Source: Pseudomonas fluorescens (GTDB lineage Bacteria; Pseudomonadota; Gammaproteobacteria; Pseudomonadales; Pseudomonadaceae). Taken from it: DNA of 64,000 bases. Below are positions 9,867 through 18,520 of the stretch, one piece after another. The notes beneath the pieces are model-generated. The model saw only the letters and a program-made list of their open reading frames with translations. It did no database searches and was not told the origin of the DNA. Position 1 is the first letter of the stretch, and every line of letters begins with the position of its first letter. Location of the stretch: NCBI RefSeq assembly GCF_001623525.1, contig NZ_CP015225.1, positions 2,728,001-2,792,000 on the forward strand, read 5' to 3'. The position numbers and the translations under genes were made by a program.

Positions 9867-10327
9867 TGTACCTGCTCGACACTAACGTCATCTCGGAACT
9901 GCGTAAGCCTCAGGCCGATAAAAACGTACTGGCCTGGGCGCGTAGCGTGCCCGCCCCCAGCCTTTACCTCTCGGCAATTACCGTATTGGAACTGGAAACC
10001 GGCGTATTGCGCTTCGAACGCAAAGACCTGGCACAAGGCAGCCGTCTGCGCGCTTGGCTGGACAACCATGTCATGCCCGCATTCGCCGGAAGAATCCTGG
10101 CGGTCGACCGCGCCGTTGCGCTGCGCTGCGCTCGCCTGCACGTTCCGGATCGCAGCAATGAATGCGATGCATTGATTGCCGCCACCGCACTGGTTCATGG
10201 GCTGACCGTAGTCACCCGCAATGTGACTGATTTCCGAGGCAGCGGCGTGGCGTTGCTTGATCCGTGGTCCAACCAAAGCCCCCCGCGACAGGCGAACCGC
10301 GCACTGGGTAACGTCGATCCAAGGTAG
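9866..10327 (+). CDS. VapC/FitB-type PIN-domain toxin
   Basis: This 153-residue PIN-domain protein is probably a metal-dependent ribonuclease toxin. The acidic residues of the active site are visible: D5 in YLLDTN, E42/E44 in LELETG, D101 in NECDALIAATA and D122 in TRNVTDF. Start and stop overlap with the antitoxin gene imply coupled translation. The pair sits between the second ccoP and ccoG, where PAO1 has no extra genes by my recollection, and is bounded by terminators at 9484-9519 and 10344-10385, so it looks like an inserted, self-contained module. Length and motifs are complete, so it is probably functional. Confidence 0.85.
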   Translation: MYLLDTNVISELRKPQADKNVLAWARSVPAPSLYLSAITVLELETGVLRFERKDLAQGSRLRAWLDNHVMPAFAGRILAVDRAVALRCARLHVPDRSNECDALIAATALVHGLTVVTRNVTDFRGSGVALLDPWSNQSPPRQANRALGNVDPR

Positions 10328-10343
10328 CCGCACCAAGCCAATC

Positions 10344-10385
10344 CGAAAGGGTCTGCTGAATGAGTCAGCAGGCCCTTTCGTTTTT
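10344..10385 (+). terminator. Intrinsic terminator after the toxin-antitoxin pair
   Basis: CGAAAGGG-C-TGCTGA pairs with TCAGCAGGCCCTTTCG to form a long stem with a short loop, followed by five T. It isolates the toxin-antitoxin genes from ccoG. Confidence 0.85.
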
Positions 10386-10414
10386 CTCCAGTGCCATGGA
10401 ATGTCTATAGTCAA

Positions 10415-10428
10415 TTGACCTGGGTCAA
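10415..10428 (+). promoter_or_regulatory. Anr box upstream of ccoG
   Basis: TTGACCTGGGTCAA is a perfectly symmetrical Anr/FNR-type site (TTGAC-N4-GTCAA). Class II spacing places transcription start near 10460, which leaves a leader of about 135 bases before the ccoG start codon. Confidence 0.7.
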
Positions 10429-10464
10429 GACTTGTTACATCCCGCTACACCATTGTGCCCTCAC

Positions 10465-10588
10465 CCCCAACGCGACCAAAGGTCGCACCCTTGGGCTAGA
10501 GCGACAGGCGTATCATTGCGCCACCGCAACACCCTTTCTGACCGTGGTTAGCACGTACTGGCCACGGCACTTTTCCACTGCCGTGGGA
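10465..10588 (+). promoter_or_regulatory. Structured 5' leader of ccoG with a hairpin covering the ribosome binding site
   Basis: Three inverted repeats occur in the presumed leader. GCGACC-AAA-GGTCGC (10472-10486) is flanked by a second pairing of CCCAA (10466-10470) with TTGGG. CCGTGG (10542-10547) can pair with CCACGG (10562-10567). CCACGGCA (10562-10569) can instead pair with TGCCGTGG (10579-10586), which covers the GTGGGA ribosome binding site at 10583-10588. The last two pairings exclude each other, the layout of a translational switch. This is inference from sequence only. Confidence 0.4.
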
Positions 10589-10596
10589 TGCATTTG

Positions 10597-12012
10597 ATGA
10601 GTAACCAGATTCCGGTACATGACGTCACCCCGCCTGCCAAGGACGCGAACAAAAGCGTCGACCTGTATGCCTCTCGGGAAAAAATCTACACCCGCGCCTT
10701 CACCGGCCTGTTCCGCAACCTGCGAATGGCTGGCGGCGCGCTATTGTTCCTGCTGTATTTTGGTACGGTCTGGCTGAACTGGGGTGGCCATCAGGCCGTC
10801 TGGTGGAACCTGCCGGAGCGCAAATTCTTTATTTTCGGCGCCACCTTCTGGCCCCAGGATTTCATCCTGCTGTCCGGGATGTTGATCATTGCCGCCTTTG
10901 GCCTGTTTTTCATCACGGTCTATGCAGGACGCGTGTGGTGTGGCTACACCTGCCCACAGAGCGTGTGGACCTGGATCTTCATGTGGTGCGAAAAAGTCAC
11001 CGAAGGCGACCGCAACCAGCGCATCAAGCTCGACAAGGCCCCCATGGGCGCCAACAAATTCCTGCGCAAGCTCGCCAAGCACAGCCTGTGGCTGCTGATC
11101 GGTTTCGTCACCGGCATGACCTTTGTCGGTTACTTCACGCCAATCCGCGAACTGGTGTTCGAGTTCTTTACCGGCCAGGCCGATGGCTGGTCGTATTTCT
11201 GGGTGGGTTTCTTCACCCTCGCCACCTACGGCAACGCTGGCTGGCTGCGTGAGCAAGTGTGTATCTACATGTGCCCTTACGCCCGCTTCCAGAGCGTGAT
11301 GTTCGACAAGGACACCTTGATCGTTTCCTACGACCCGCGTCGTGGCGAAAGCCGTGGCCCGCGCAAGAAGGGCGTTGACTACAAAGCCCTGGGCCTGGGG
11401 GATTGCATCGACTGCACCATGTGCGTCCAGGTCTGCCCGACCGGCATCGACATCCGCGACGGCCTGCAGATCGAATGCATCGGCTGCGCGGCCTGCATCG
11501 ATGCCTGCGACAACATCATGGACAAAATGGATTATCCACGCGGCCTGATCAGCTACACCACCGAACACAACCTTTCAGGGCAGAAAACCCATAAACTGCG
11601 CCCGCGCCTGATCGGCTATGCCCTGGTACTGCTGGCCATGATCAGCCTGTTGGTGACGGCGTTCTTCATGCGCTCGCTGGTGGGTTTCGACGTCAGCAAG
11701 GACCGCGTACTCTACCGCGAAAACGCCGAAGGCCGGATCGAGAACGTCTACAGCCTGAAGATCATGAACAAGGACCAACGCGACCATACGTACGTCCTGG
11801 AAGCCGCCGGCCTGCCCGACCTCAAGTTGCAAGGCCGTCGGGAAATCAAGGTCGCGGCCGGCGAGATCTACAGCCAGCCGGTCGAGCTGTCCAGCGCACC
11901 GGAACAACTGCCATCGAGCACCAACGAGGTGACCTTCATCCTCAAGGACGCCGATGACGAAAGCGTACATGTCGAAGCCAAGAGCCGGTTCATCGGCCCA
12001 CAAACTCGTTGA
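10597..12012 (+). CDS. ccoG: Cytochrome c oxidase accessory protein CcoG (RdxA/FixG)
   Basis: This 471-residue membrane-bound iron-sulfur protein is needed for cbb3 maturation, in which it has been linked to copper reduction. It has several transmembrane helices, a CGYTCPQSVWTW motif and two ferredoxin-type cysteine clusters (CIDCTMCVQVCP and CIGCAACIDACD), then a C-terminal periplasmic Ig-like FixG domain. The ATG at 10597 was preferred to the one at 10588 because GTGGGA then stands eight bases upstream and the protein begins MSNQIP as in other pseudomonads. It heads the ccoGHIS maturation cluster and follows an Anr box and a structured leader. Confidence 0.93.
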   Translation: MSNQIPVHDVTPPAKDANKSVDLYASREKIYTRAFTGLFRNLRMAGGALLFLLYFGTVWLNWGGHQAVWWNLPERKFFIFGATFWPQDFILLSGMLIIAAFGLFFITVYAGRVWCGYTCPQSVWTWIFMWCEKVTEGDRNQRIKLDKAPMGANKFLRKLAKHSLWLLIGFVTGMTFVGYFTPIRELVFEFFTGQADGWSYFWVGFFTLATYGNAGWLREQVCIYMCPYARFQSVMFDKDTLIVSYDPRRGESRGPRKKGVDYKALGLGDCIDCTMCVQVCPTGIDIRDGLQIECIGCAACIDACDNIMDKMDYPRGLISYTTEHNLSGQKTHKLRPRLIGYALVLLAMISLLVTAFFMRSLVGFDVSKDRVLYRENAEGRIENVYSLKIMNKDQRDHTYVLEAAGLPDLKLQGRREIKVAAGEIYSQPVELSSAPEQLPSSTNEVTFILKDADDESVHVEAKSRFIGPQTR

Positions 12013-12023
12013 GAGAACTGAAC

Positions 12024-12563
12024 ATGCCTGCAGCAACCGCCACCAGCCCTTGGTACAAGCACCTCTGGCCGTGGATCATCATCGCGATCCTGACCTGTTC
12101 GGTGACACTGAGCCTGACGATGGTGACCATTGCGGTGAAGAACCCGGACAACCTGGTCAACGACAATTATTATGAAGCCGGCAAGGGCATCAACCGCTCG
12201 CTGGAGCGCGAATTGCTGGCCCAGACCCTGCAACTGCGTGCCAACGTGCAACTGGACGAACTTACCGGTGAGGTGAACCTGCGCCTGAACGGCAACAGCC
12301 GTCCCCAGACCCTGGAACTGAGCCTGATCTCGCCGACCCAACCGGAGAAGGACCGCAAGATCGTCCTGACCCGCAACGACAGTGAACCAGGGCGCTACGT
12401 CGGTCAGTTGGCGGACAAGATCGAAGGCCGGCGCTTTGTCGAATTGCTGGGGGTGGAGAACGACAAGACCTGGCGCCTGTTCGAAGAAGAGCAGATCAAT
12501 CACGGCCAGGACCTCCTGCTCGGCGATGAACCGCTGCAAGGCGCTGAAGACCTGAAGCAGTAA
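12024..12563 (+). CDS. ccoH: FixH/CcoH family cbb3 assembly protein
   Basis: This 179-residue protein has one N-terminal transmembrane helix (about 15-38, WPWIIIAIL onwards) and a periplasmic domain with the NPDNLVNDNYYEAGKGINRS motif typical of FixH. CcoH-type proteins help assemble the cbb3 complex and stay associated with it. The ATG at 12024 follows GAGAG by eight bases. It lies eleven bases after ccoG and is presumably co-transcribed with it. Confidence 0.88.
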   Translation: MPAATATSPWYKHLWPWIIIAILTCSVTLSLTMVTIAVKNPDNLVNDNYYEAGKGINRSLERELLAQTLQLRANVQLDELTGEVNLRLNGNSRPQTLELSLISPTQPEKDRKIVLTRNDSEPGRYVGQLADKIEGRRFVELLGVENDKTWRLFEEEQINHGQDLLLGDEPLQGAEDLKQ

Positions 12564-12573
12564 ATCGCTTCTC

Positions 12574-12687
12574 TGTGGCGAGGGAGCTTGCTCCCGCTGG
12601 GTCGCGAAGCGGCCCCGTTCGTCGTATGACCGGCTCACCCGATTACGACTGCTACGCAGCCGAGCGGGAGCAAGCGCCCTCGCCACA
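12574..12687. repeat. Paired REP element (BIME), family A
   Basis: Two inverted copies of a GGCGAGGGAGCTTGCTCCCGC unit face each other around a spacer rich in small palindromes. The same unit pair occurs at 30157, 45589 and 54900, with a single unit at 32722. It separates ccoH from ccoI. Confidence 0.85.
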
Positions 12688-12742
12688 ACAGCGCCCATAA
12701 ACCAGCAAACGCCCCAGCCAAAAAGGCCTTCATGCGACAACC

Positions 12743-15193
12743 ATGACCACTCCACAGCCCTGCTACCACTGCGCCCTGCCCGTCCCCCCTGGCAGTCGCT
12801 TCACCGCCGTTGTCCTCGGTGAAACCCGCGAGCTGTGCTGCCCGGGCTGCCAGGCGGTGGCCGAGGCCATTGTCGCCGGTGGCCTGGAAAGTTATTACCA
12901 GCATCGCAGCGAAGCGTCGGCCAACCCCGAATCCCTGCCCGTCCAGTTGACCGACGAACTGACACTGTACGATCGCCCAGACGTGCAGCAATCATTCGTG
13001 CGCCGTGAAGGCGAACTGGCCGAAACCACCCTGTTGATGGAAGGCATCAGTTGCGCCGCCTGCGGCTGGTTGATCGAAAAGCAATTACGCAGCCTGCCGG
13101 CCGTGGTCGAGGCGCGGTTGAACCTGTCCAATCATCGCCTGCATGTACGTTGGGCCGACGCTCAACTGCCGCTGAGCACGCTGCTCACCGAATTGCGCCA
13201 GATCGGCTATGTCGCCCACCCGTACCAGGCCGACCAGGCCTGTGAACAACTCGCCGCACAAAACCGCCTGGCCCTGCGCCAATTGGGCGTGGCCGGTCTG
13301 TTGTGGTTCCAGGCGATGATGGCAACCATGGCCACCTGGCCGGAATTCAACATCGACCTGAGCCCGGAGATGCACACCATCCTGCGCTGGGTTGCCCTGT
13401 TCCTCACCACGCCCATCGTCTTCTATAGCTGCGCGCCGTTCTTCAAAGGCGCCATGCGCGACCTGCGCACCCGCCACCTGACCATGGACGTTTCCGTGTC
13501 CCTGGCCATCGGCAGCGCCTACGTTGCCGGGATCTGGACGTCAATTACCGGGGTCGGCGAGTTGTACTTCGACGCCGTAGGCATGTTTGCCCTCTTCCTG
13601 TTGGCCGGCCGTTACCTGGAACGCCGGGCCCGGGAGCGTACCGCTGCCGCCACCGCCCAACTGGTCAATCTGTTGCCGGCCTCGTGCCTGCGCCTGGAAG
13701 ACAACGGCCAGAGCGAACGCATCCTGCTCAGCGAGTTGCGCACCGGCGACCGGGTATTGGTGCATCCAGGCGCGGTGCTGCCGGCCGATGGCAGGATCCT
13801 GGATGGCCAGTCCAGCATCGACGAATCGCTGCTGACCGGTGAATACCTGCCACAACCTCGCCAGGTGGGCGACGCGGTCACCGCCGGCACGCTGAACGTC
13901 GAAGGGGCCTTGACGGTCGAGGTGCTGGCCCTCGGGCAAGACACCCGATTGTCCGCCATCGTGCGGCTGCTGGAGCGGGCCCAGGCCGAGAAGCCACGGC
14001 TGGCGGAAATCGCCGACCGCGCGGCCCAATGGTTCTTGCTGTTCTCCTTGATCGCCGCTGCCGCCATCGGGCTGGTGTGGTGGCAACTGGACGCTTCGCG
14101 CGCGTTCTGGATCGTCCTGGCGATGCTGGTCGCCACCTGCCCTTGCGCGTTGTCCCTCGCCACGCCGACCGCCCTCACCGCCGCTACCGGCACCTTGCAC
14201 AAGCTCGGTCTGCTGCTGACGCGCGGTCATGTGCTGGAAGGCCTGAACCAGATCGACACGGTGATTTTCGACAAGACCGGTACCCTCACCGAAGGCCGCC
14301 TGGCATTGCGCGCCATTCGGCCATTGGCGGCCCTCGACAGTGATCAATGCCTGGGCTTGGCCGCCGCCCTGGAAAACCGCTCCGAACACCCTATCGCCCG
14401 CGCCTTCGGCCGTGCGCCATTGGCTGCCGAACAGGTGCAAAGCACCCCGGGGCTGGGGCTGGAAGGTTTGGTGACCGAACAGCGCCTGCGCATCGGCCAG
14501 CCCGGTTTTGTCTGCGAACTGAGTGGCGCCGACGTACCGCAAATGCCGGACGAACCCGGGCAATGGCTATTGCTGGGCGATGAGATCGGGCCCCTGGCCT
14601 GGTTCGTCCTCGATGACCGCTTGCGCGTCGATGCCCCGGCACTGCTGGCGGCCTGCAAGGCACGGGGCTGGCGGACGCTGCTGTTGTCAGGTGACAGTTC
14701 GCCCATGGTTGCCAGCGTTGCCGCCGAGCTGGGCATCGATGAGGCTCGCGGCGGGCTGCGCCCGGACGACAAACTGGCCGTGTTGCAGCAGTTGCATCAA
14801 CAGGGCCGTAAGGTGCTGATGCTCGGCGATGGCGTGAACGACGTGCCCGTGCTGGCGGCGGCGGACATCAGTGTCGCCATGGGCTCGGCCACCGACCTGG
14901 CCAAGACCAGCGCCGACGCGGTGTTGCTGTCCAACCGCCTCGACGCCCTGATCCACGCCTTCAGCCTGGCCCGACGCACCCGCCGTGTGATCATCGAGAA
15001 CCTGGTGTGGGCCGGGCTGTACAATGGCCTCATGTTGCCGTTCGCCGCCCTCGGCTGGATTACACCGGTGTGGGCGGCGGTCGGCATGTCCATCAGTTCG
15101 TTGACCGTCGTGTTGAATGCGCTGAGGCTGACACGTCAGCCCAAGACGCAGGTTTTCGACACCACGCCCGATACCCGCCCGCTGCCGGCCTGA
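12743..15193 (+). CDS. ccoI: Copper-translocating P1B-type ATPase CcoI (FixI)
   Basis: This 816-residue ATPase exports copper for insertion into the CuB site of cbb3 oxidases. In order it shows an N-terminal cysteine cluster (CYHC and CCPGC, residues 7-45), a heavy-metal-associated domain with GISCAACGW, eight transmembrane helices including the metal-binding CPC motif in TCPCALSL, the TGE actuator motif, the phosphorylation motif DKTGT and the GDGVNDVPVL hinge. All catalytic motifs are intact. It is separated from ccoH by a REP pair and followed 24 bases later by ccoS. Confidence 0.93.
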   Translation: MTTPQPCYHCALPVPPGSRFTAVVLGETRELCCPGCQAVAEAIVAGGLESYYQHRSEASANPESLPVQLTDELTLYDRPDVQQSFVRREGELAETTLLMEGISCAACGWLIEKQLRSLPAVVEARLNLSNHRLHVRWADAQLPLSTLLTELRQIGYVAHPYQADQACEQLAAQNRLALRQLGVAGLLWFQAMMATMATWPEFNIDLSPEMHTILRWVALFLTTPIVFYSCAPFFKGAMRDLRTRHLTMDVSVSLAIGSAYVAGIWTSITGVGELYFDAVGMFALFLLAGRYLERRARERTAAATAQLVNLLPASCLRLEDNGQSERILLSELRTGDRVLVHPGAVLPADGRILDGQSSIDESLLTGEYLPQPRQVGDAVTAGTLNVEGALTVEVLALGQDTRLSAIVRLLERAQAEKPRLAEIADRAAQWFLLFSLIAAAAIGLVWWQLDASRAFWIVLAMLVATCPCALSLATPTALTAATGTLHKLGLLLTRGHVLEGLNQIDTVIFDKTGTLTEGRLALRAIRPLAALDSDQCLGLAAALENRSEHPIARAFGRAPLAAEQVQSTPGLGLEGLVTEQRLRIGQPGFVCELSGADVPQMPDEPGQWLLLGDEIGPLAWFVLDDRLRVDAPALLAACKARGWRTLLLSGDSSPMVASVAAELGIDEARGGLRPDDKLAVLQQLHQQGRKVLMLGDGVNDVPVLAAADISVAMGSATDLAKTSADAVLLSNRLDALIHAFSLARRTRRVIIENLVWAGLYNGLMLPFAALGWITPVWAAVGMSISSLTVVLNALRLTRQPKTQVFDTTPDTRPLPA

Positions 15194-15217
15194 GCCGCGC
15201 GGGCATGGAGTTCCGAC

Positions 15218-15436
15218 ATGCCAGCTCTCTACGTGATGATCCCGGCCGCGCTGCTGATCGTGGCCATCGCCGTGTACATTTTCTTCTGGGCCGTGGACAG
15301 CGGCCAGTACGACGACCTCGACGGGCCGGCCCATAGCATCCTGTTCGACGATCAGGACCCGAACCACAAGGCGGCGGTGGACGAAGCCAGTGGCGAGGCC
15401 CGCAAGCCGGACGACAAGGCTGGGCCCCATGCTTGA
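15218..15436 (+). CDS. ccoS: cbb3 oxidase maturation protein CcoS (FixS)
   Basis: This 72-residue protein has one N-terminal transmembrane helix (about 4-24) and the conserved FFWAVDSGQYDDLDGPAHSIL segment, the hallmark of CcoS, which is required to load cofactors into the oxidase. It overlaps the next gene by eight bases. Confidence 0.92.
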   Translation: MPALYVMIPAALLIVAIAVYIFFWAVDSGQYDDLDGPAHSILFDDQDPNHKAAVDEASGEARKPDDKAGPHA

Positions 15437-16112
15437 CCTGGCACCCCTGTTGGTTTCGGCGGTCATCCTTGGCCTGCTCGGCGGCGGACACTGCCTGGGC
15501 ATGTGCGGCGGCCTGATGGGCGCCCTGACCCTGGCGATTCCCAAGGAACAGCGCAGCCGGCGCTTTCGGTTGCTGCTGGCGTACAACCTGGGGCGGATCC
15601 TGAGCTACGCCACCGCCGGGTTGCTGATCGGCCTGGCCGGTTGGGCGGTGTCCAACAGCCCGGCGGCGATGATCATGCGGGTGCTGGCCGGCTTGCTGTT
15701 GATTGCCATGGGCTTGTACTTGGCGGGCTGGTGGAGCGGCCTGACCCGCATCGAAAGCATCGGTCGCGGCCTGTGGCGGCACATCCAACCCGTCGCCAAC
15801 CGTTTGCTGCCCGTGTCGAGCCTGCCCCGGGCCTTGCTGCTCGGTGCGCTATGGGGCTGGCTGCCGTGCGGCCTGGTCTACAGCACCCTGTTGTGGTCCG
15901 CCAGCCAGGGCAATGCACTGGACAGCGCGTTGCTCATGCTCGCCTTCGGCCTGGGCACCTGGCCGGTGCTGCTCGCCACGGGCCTGGCCGCCGAACGCGT
16001 CACCGCCCTGCTGCGCAAACGCAGCGTGCGCATGGCCGGTGGCTTGTTGGTGATTATTTTCGGCGCATGGACACTGCCGGGGCCACATCAACATTGGCTC
16101 ATGGGCCATTGA
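15429..16112 (+). CDS. SafE/TauE-like membrane protein (sulfite exporter / DsbD-like family)
   Basis: This 227-residue protein is made of about six transmembrane helices. It begins with a GGGHCLGMCGGLMGAL motif, and a second GWLPCGLVYS motif sits in its middle. This cysteine-containing pattern defines the SafE-like family of small DsbD-related membrane proteins often found after ccoS. A role in copper or redox handling during cbb3 assembly is plausible from context but not shown by sequence. The start at 15429 lies inside the end of ccoS and gives the N-terminus usual for the family. Confidence 0.85.
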   Translation: MLDLAPLLVSAVILGLLGGGHCLGMCGGLMGALTLAIPKEQRSRRFRLLLAYNLGRILSYATAGLLIGLAGWAVSNSPAAMIMRVLAGLLLIAMGLYLAGWWSGLTRIESIGRGLWRHIQPVANRLLPVSSLPRALLLGALWGWLPCGLVYSTLLWSASQGNALDSALLMLAFGLGTWPVLLATGLAAERVTALLRKRSVRMAGGLLVIIFGAWTLPGPHQHWLMGH

Positions 16113-16157
16113 CCAAGTCGCCCCCAATCGCGAGCATCGACAACTCCCAATGCCCCG

Positions 16158-16171
16158 TTGACGCAAATCAA
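16158..16171 (+). promoter_or_regulatory. Anr box upstream of hemN
   Basis: TTGACGCAAATCAA fits the Anr/FNR consensus with one changed base. A TAGACT hexamer at 16194-16199 fits as -10, placing transcription start near 16206 at class II spacing. This supports the ATG at 16233 rather than 16206 as the hemN start. Confidence 0.75.
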
Positions 16172-16232
16172 AACGGCCACCCCCTCGCGCCCCTAGACTC
16201 GCCCCATGCCAGTCTATCCGGGGAATGCCCGC

Positions 16233-17615
16233 ATGCTCGACACCATTTGTTGGGACTCAAATCTTATCCGCCGTTACGACCTGGCGGGACCACGCTACAC
16301 CTCGTACCCCACTGCAGCGCAGTTCGGCAGCCAGGTGGGCACCTTCGACCTGCTCCATGCCCTGCGCGACAGCCGCAAGGCCCTGCGGCCTTTGTCGCTG
16401 TACGTGCACATACCGTTCTGCGCGAACATTTGCTACTACTGCGCCTGCAACAAAGTCATCACCAAGGACCGCGGTCGTGCCCACGCCTACCTGCAACGCC
16501 TGGAGCAGGAAATCCAACTGATCGGCTGTCACCTGAACCCCACCCAGCGCGTGGAACAGTTGCACTTTGGCGGCGGTACCCCGACGTTCCTCAGCCACGA
16601 CGAACTGCGCCAACTGATGGCCAAGCTGCGCCTGCACCTGAACCTGCTGGACGACGATTCCGGTGACTACGGCATCGAAATCGACCCCAGGGAAGCCGAC
16701 TGGTCGACCATGGGCCTGTTGCGCGAACTGGGTTTCAACCGGGTCAGTATCGGCCTGCAAGACCTTGATCCAGCAGTGCAGCGGGCCGTCAATCGCCTGC
16801 AAAGTCTCGAGGAAACCCGCGCAGTGGTCGAAGCCGCCCGGACCTTGCAGTTCCGTTCGATCAATATTGATCTGATTTATGGGCTGCCCAAGCAGACCCC
16901 GGAAAACTTCGCCCGCACGGTCCAGGAAGTCATCCATCTGCAACCGGACCGGCTCTCGGTGTTCAACTACGCCCACCTGCCGGAACGCTTCATGCCCCAG
17001 CGGCGCATCAACAGCCAGGACTTGCCGACCCCGGAGCAGAAACTGGCAATGCTGCAAGGCACCATCGAACAACTGACCACCGCCGGTTACCGCTATGTCG
17101 GCATGGACCACTTCGCCCTGCCCGACGACGAACTGGCAATCGCTCAGGAAGAGGCTACGTTGCAGCGCAACTTCCAGGGCTACACCACCCATGGCCATTG
17201 CGACCTGATCGGCCTTGGCGTGTCAGCCATCAGCCAGATCGGCGATTTGTACTGCCAGAACAGCAGTGATCTGAGCCATTACCAGAACACCCTCGCCGAC
17301 GGGCAACTGGCGACCAGTCGCGGGCTGATCTGCAACGCTGACGACCGGCTGCGGCGCGCGGTGATCCAGCAATTGATCTGCCATTTCCATCTGCCCTTCG
17401 CCGAGATCGAGCAAACCTTCAACATCGATTTTCGCGGTTACTTCGCCCCGCAATGGCCTCAATTGCGGGCCATGGCCGCGGATGGGCTGATCGAGCTGGA
17501 TGACACCCACATCCGGGTATTGCCCGCCGGGCGCCTGCTGGTTCGGTCCGTGTGCATGGTGTTCGATGCCTACTTGGACCAGCACAACCGACAGCGCTTC
17601 TCCCGCGTTATTTGA
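16233..17615 (+). CDS. hemN: Oxygen-independent coproporphyrinogen III oxidase
   Basis: This 460-residue radical-SAM enzyme converts coproporphyrinogen III to protoporphyrinogen IX without oxygen, supplying haem when oxygen is scarce. The cluster motif is CX3CX2C, PFCANICYYCAC (about residues 58-69), followed by the HFGGGTPTFL motif. The C-terminal HemN domain is complete. The start MLDTICWDS was chosen because GGGGAA lies seven bases upstream and the N-terminus matches the family. Its Anr box and the adjacent anr gene tie it to the low-oxygen response. Confidence 0.93.
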   Translation: MLDTICWDSNLIRRYDLAGPRYTSYPTAAQFGSQVGTFDLLHALRDSRKALRPLSLYVHIPFCANICYYCACNKVITKDRGRAHAYLQRLEQEIQLIGCHLNPTQRVEQLHFGGGTPTFLSHDELRQLMAKLRLHLNLLDDDSGDYGIEIDPREADWSTMGLLRELGFNRVSIGLQDLDPAVQRAVNRLQSLEETRAVVEAARTLQFRSINIDLIYGLPKQTPENFARTVQEVIHLQPDRLSVFNYAHLPERFMPQRRINSQDLPTPEQKLAMLQGTIEQLTTAGYRYVGMDHFALPDDELAIAQEEATLQRNFQGYTTHGHCDLIGLGVSAISQIGDLYCQNSSDLSHYQNTLADGQLATSRGLICNADDRLRRAVIQQLICHFHLPFAEIEQTFNIDFRGYFAPQWPQLRAMAADGLIELDDTHIRVLPAGRLLVRSVCMVFDAYLDQHNRQRFSRVI

Positions 17616-17709
17616 GCGCGACAATTTGACGACGAAACCGCACTGGCCGGAGTGCCATCTCTGGGGTACCCTTACGCCTTATGCGTGATTTCCCACAAGG
17701 ATTTAAGAA

Positions 17710-18444
17710 ATGTCCGAGCCAGTCAAACTGCGCGCCCACAACCAGGCCCATTGCAAGGATTGCAGCCTGGCCCCCCTCTGCCTGCCGCTTTCGCTGAACC
17801 TTGAGGACATGGACGCGCTGGACGACATCGTCAAACGGGGCCGACCGTTGAAAAAAGGCGAGTTCCTGTTTCGCCAGGGCGACGCCTTCGACTCTGTCTA
17901 CGCCGTGCGCTCGGGCGCCTTGAAGACCTTCAACCTGAGCGATGGCGGCGAAGAACAGCTCACCGGCTTCCACCTGCCCAGCGAACTGGTGGGCCTGTCC
18001 GGCATGGACACCGAGTCCCACCCGGTCTCGGCCCAGGCGCTGGAAACCACCTCGGTGTGCGAAATTCCCTTCGATCGCCTGGACGAGCTGGCCATACAGC
18101 TGCCGCAACTGCGCCGCCAGTTGATGCGGGTCATGAGCCGGGAAATCCGTGACGATCAGCAGATGATGCTGCTGCTCTCGAAAAAAACCGCCGACGAGCG
18201 TATCGCCACATTCCTGGTCAACCTCTCGGCACGCTTCCGCGCTCGTGGGTTCTCGGCCAACCAGTTCCGCTTGAGCATGTCGCGCAACGAAATCGGCAAC
18301 TACCTGGGCCTGGCGGTGGAAACCGTGTCCCGGGTGTTCACCCGCTTCCAACAGAACGAGTTGATTGCCGCCGAAGGCAAGGAAATCCACATTCTCGACC
18401 CGATCCAGCTCTGCGCCCTGGCCGGCGGCTCGATCGACGGCTGA
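17710..18444 (+). CDS. anr: Anaerobic transcriptional regulator Anr (FNR family)
   Basis: This 244-residue CRP/FNR-family activator senses oxygen through a [4Fe-4S] cluster. The four cluster cysteines are visible (C15, C18, C24, C117). The C-terminal helix-turn-helix carries the E-x-x-S-R recognition motif (ETVSRVF, residues 204-210) that reads the TTGAT half-site. It lies next to its probable targets: both cco operons, ccoG and hemN all have matching boxes here. AAGGA precedes the ATG. I saw no clear Anr box in its own upstream region. Confidence 0.95.
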   Translation: MSEPVKLRAHNQAHCKDCSLAPLCLPLSLNLEDMDALDDIVKRGRPLKKGEFLFRQGDAFDSVYAVRSGALKTFNLSDGGEEQLTGFHLPSELVGLSGMDTESHPVSAQALETTSVCEIPFDRLDELAIQLPQLRRQLMRVMSREIRDDQQMMLLLSKKTADERIATFLVNLSARFRARGFSANQFRLSMSRNEIGNYLGLAVETVSRVFTRFQQNELIAAEGKEIHILDPIQLCALAGGSIDG

Positions 18445-18520
18445 TGAACCTGCGCGGCTGAGGGATTTGCCTCGCCGCGCTATACTGCCGCGTTTGCAGC
18501 CCTGCCAGGACACCTCCACG

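Noticed and set aside
12574..12687. REP pairs considered as insertion sequence ends or CRISPR repeats
   Set aside because: No transposase or regular spacers lie between them; the units are short palindromes repeated at many intergenic sites, as in REP/BIME elements.
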